From: DATFQE01 sp963738205
Lineage (GTDB): Bacteria; Actinomycetota; Thermoleophilia; Gaiellales; Gaiellaceae
Length of the DNA stretch: 64,000 bases
Direction: 5' to 3'
Assembly (NCBI GenBank): GCA_963738205.1
Contig: CAVTVQ010000007.1
Coordinates: forward strand, 992,001-1,056,000
How positions within the stretch are numbered: position 1 is the first letter of the stretch; each line of letters starts with the position of its first letter. The notes under the pieces were generated by a model. The model searched no databases, was not told the DNA's origin, and saw nothing but the letters and a program-made list of their open reading frames with translations. The position numbers and the translations under genes are program-made. Below are positions 62,766 through 64,000 of this stretch, in pieces.

Positions 62766-63611
62766 ATGATCGACACGCTGCGGCGCGTGCTGGTCGTCGC
62801 TCCGCGTCGCGAGGAGGCGGAGCGCTGGCGGGAAGCGGGCTGGCGCGCGGCCCCCGACCCTGGTCGGCTGGCAGCCGAGCACGAGGCCTTCCGTGCCCGG
62901 CTCGAGGAGTTCGGCGCCGAGGTGGTCGTCGCCGAGACCTCGCCGGCGAGCGGTCTGGACGCGGTCTACCCCTACGACCCTGCACTGGTCACGGACGAGG
63001 GCGCGGTGCTGCTGCGGCCCGGGAAGGACTCCCGCCTCGGCGAGGTCGCTGTGCTGGGCAGGGCCCTCGAGCGCGCCGCAGTGCCGATCGCGGCCCGGAT
63101 CGAGGCGCCGGCAACCGTCGAGGGCGGCGACACGCTCTGGCTCGACTCGGACACGCTGGTGGTCGGCCGCAGCTATCGGACGAACGACGCGGGGATCGCC
63201 GCCCTGGCCGACGCGCTGCCGGCCGTGGACGTGCTCCCGTTCGACCTGCCGCACCACCGTGGCCGTGCCGAGCTCCTGCACCTGCTCTCCTTGATCTCGC
63301 CGCTGGACGACGACCTCGTGGTCGCATACCCGCCGCTCATGCCGATCCGGCTCCTCGAGCTCCTGCGTGAGCTCGAGATCGAGGTGATCGACGTGCCCGA
63401 CCACGAGTTCGCCACGCAGGGGCCCAACGTCCTCGCGCTCGGCCCGCGCGTCGCGCTCGCGCTGGAGGGAAGCCCGGAGACGCGACGGCGTATGGAGCGG
63501 GCCGGCGTGGATGTGCGCACCTACTGCGGCGAGGAGCTCTCGCTCAAGGGTGACGGCGGGCCTACGTGCTTGACGCGGCCGCTGCTGCGGCGGAGCGTCG
63601 CACCGGCATGA
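62766..63611 (+). CDS. Dimethylarginine dimethylaminohydrolase / arginine deiminase-family protein
   Basis: 281 residues of the guanidino-group hydrolase fold: YPYDPALVTDEGAVLLRPGK, VEGGDTLWLDSDTLVVGRSYRTN (Glu-Gly-Gly-Asp), LDDDLVVAYP, and the C-terminal nucleophile cysteine in GGPTCLTRPLLR. It would hydrolyse methylated arginine or a related guanidine to citrulline. ATG 62766 begins the conserved part. Followed by a beta-glucosidase remnant. Confidence 0.88.
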   Translation: MIDTLRRVLVVAPRREEAERWREAGWRAAPDPGRLAAEHEAFRARLEEFGAEVVVAETSPASGLDAVYPYDPALVTDEGAVLLRPGKDSRLGEVAVLGRALERAAVPIAARIEAPATVEGGDTLWLDSDTLVVGRSYRTNDAGIAALADALPAVDVLPFDLPHHRGRAELLHLLSLISPLDDDLVVAYPPLMPIRLLELLRELEIEVIDVPDHEFATQGPNVLALGPRVALALEGSPETRRRMERAGVDVRTYCGEELSLKGDGGPTCLTRPLLRRSVAPA

Positions 63612-63623
63612 CGGCCTGAAGGG

Positions 63624-63755
63624 TCAGGACCGTGCGGCCGACTGCAACGACGCTCTCCTGGTCGCGGCGATGAAGTCGCGGTACCAGTAGAAGCTGGACT
63701 TCGGGACGCGGGTGAACGTCGGATAGTCGACGTAGATGATTCCGAGCCCGGCCAT
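63624..63755 (-). pseudogene. C-terminal remnant of a GH1 beta-glucosidase
   Basis: About 43 codons read MAGLGIIYVDYPTFTRVPKSSFYWYRDFIAATR and end at TGA 63624. The segment IYVDYPT..R.PKSSFYWYRDFI is the exact C-terminal signature of family 1 beta-glucosidases (usually about 450 residues). Upstream of 63755 the frame continues without any glucosidase sequence, so the front of the gene has been lost. It is a fragment, not a working enzyme. Confidence 0.6.
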
Positions 63756-63872
63756 TTCGTGGCGACCTGACCCTCGTTCAGGTGGGCCGGGCTCCGATCC
63801 GGGCCGGAGCGATCACGACGGCCGAGGCCGGGACGAGTTGAACCACCACTGCGACTGACGCAGGATGAAGAC

Positions 63873-64000
63873 GTGTCCGTTGCGACCCGGCAACTTGTGG
63901 GCAGGGAAGAGGAGCTCGGAGCGATCTTCCGGCTCCTCGACGCGACCGAGCAGCTTCCAAGCGCCGCCGTGCTCTCGGGCGAGGCCGGGATCGGCAAGAC
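63873..64000 (+). CDS. STAND/LuxR-type regulatory ATPase, 5' end only (truncated by window edge)
   Basis: GTG 63873 opens VSVATRQLVGREEELGAIFRLLDA, then LSGEAGIGKT, the entry motif and Walker A of a large AfsR/LuxR-associated AAA ATPase. The window ends there, so DNA-binding and later domains cannot be seen. The start has AGGATG eight bases upstream. Confidence 0.75.
   Translation, partial: MSVATRQLVGREEELGAIFRLLDATEQLPSAAVLSGEAGIGK

Overview
High-GC chromosomal DNA from an actinobacterium. Gene content and style fit Thermoleophilia (Gaiellales or Solirubrobacterales relatives): a KorA/KorB 2-oxoacid:ferredoxin oxidoreductase, SARP and STAND regulators, Flp pilins, a bolA-grx4 pair, many 4-base start/stop overlaps, and many genes whose start codon sits 6-9 bases after a TANNNT box (leaderless transcripts). 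The class is an inference; no rRNA, tRNA, CRISPR array, insertion sequence or prophage was seen.

Left part (1-19300): a frameshifted SARP/adenylate-cyclase/propeller regulator running off the edge, facing a small secreted protein; a YncE-like propeller protein; a LysR gene followed by a frame-broken STAND ATPase; an epimerase-DUF3052-GNAT operon; an MscS channel; a cysteine-desulfurase-like enzyme; a Mug glycosylase; NAD synthetase; an acyl-CoA synthetase-SDR pair; and a TetR-controlled drug exporter.

Centre (19300-31900): the most unusual stretch. A structured RNA with its own promoter and terminator lies on the minus strand next to an HTH-TPR regulator, which is followed at once by a 34-residue membrane or secreted peptide with a perfect Shine-Dalgarno site, like the RRNPP peptide-quorum-sensing layout of Firmicutes. 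Then come sulfurtransferase, selD-nadM-apgM, heme A synthase, a PAC2 protein, a DipZ-like thiol-redox protein and a large SF2 helicase with a folded leader.

Right centre (31900-46200): nucleotidyltransferase, fatty-acid beta-oxidation pair (thiolase and FadJ-like), a winged-helix regulator, the operon pgl-proC-sugar isomerase-alkA, VOC protein, methyltransferase, small membrane and secreted proteins, and korA-small ORF-korB.

Right part (46200-64000): two Flp pilins around an HD-GYP protein and a secreted protein; an HTH-Clp_N protein; MarR-MFS with a double operator; an FG-GAP secreted protein; bolA-grx4; csp-infA, where infA lacks a normal start codon; a Ca-binding repeat protein; a CbbX-like AAA ATPase; PHP, SCO and proline-racemase-family proteins; a collagen-like/lamin-tail secreted protein; a galactokinase-acetyltransferase fusion; PPK2; DDAH; a beta-glucosidase remnant; and the start of another STAND/LuxR-type regulator.

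Single-base frame breaks occur in at least five otherwise well-conserved loci (near 1110, 4360-6240, 27720, 32767, 42788). Some lie in C runs and may be assembly errors; the cluster at 4360-6240 looks more like a true pseudogene.
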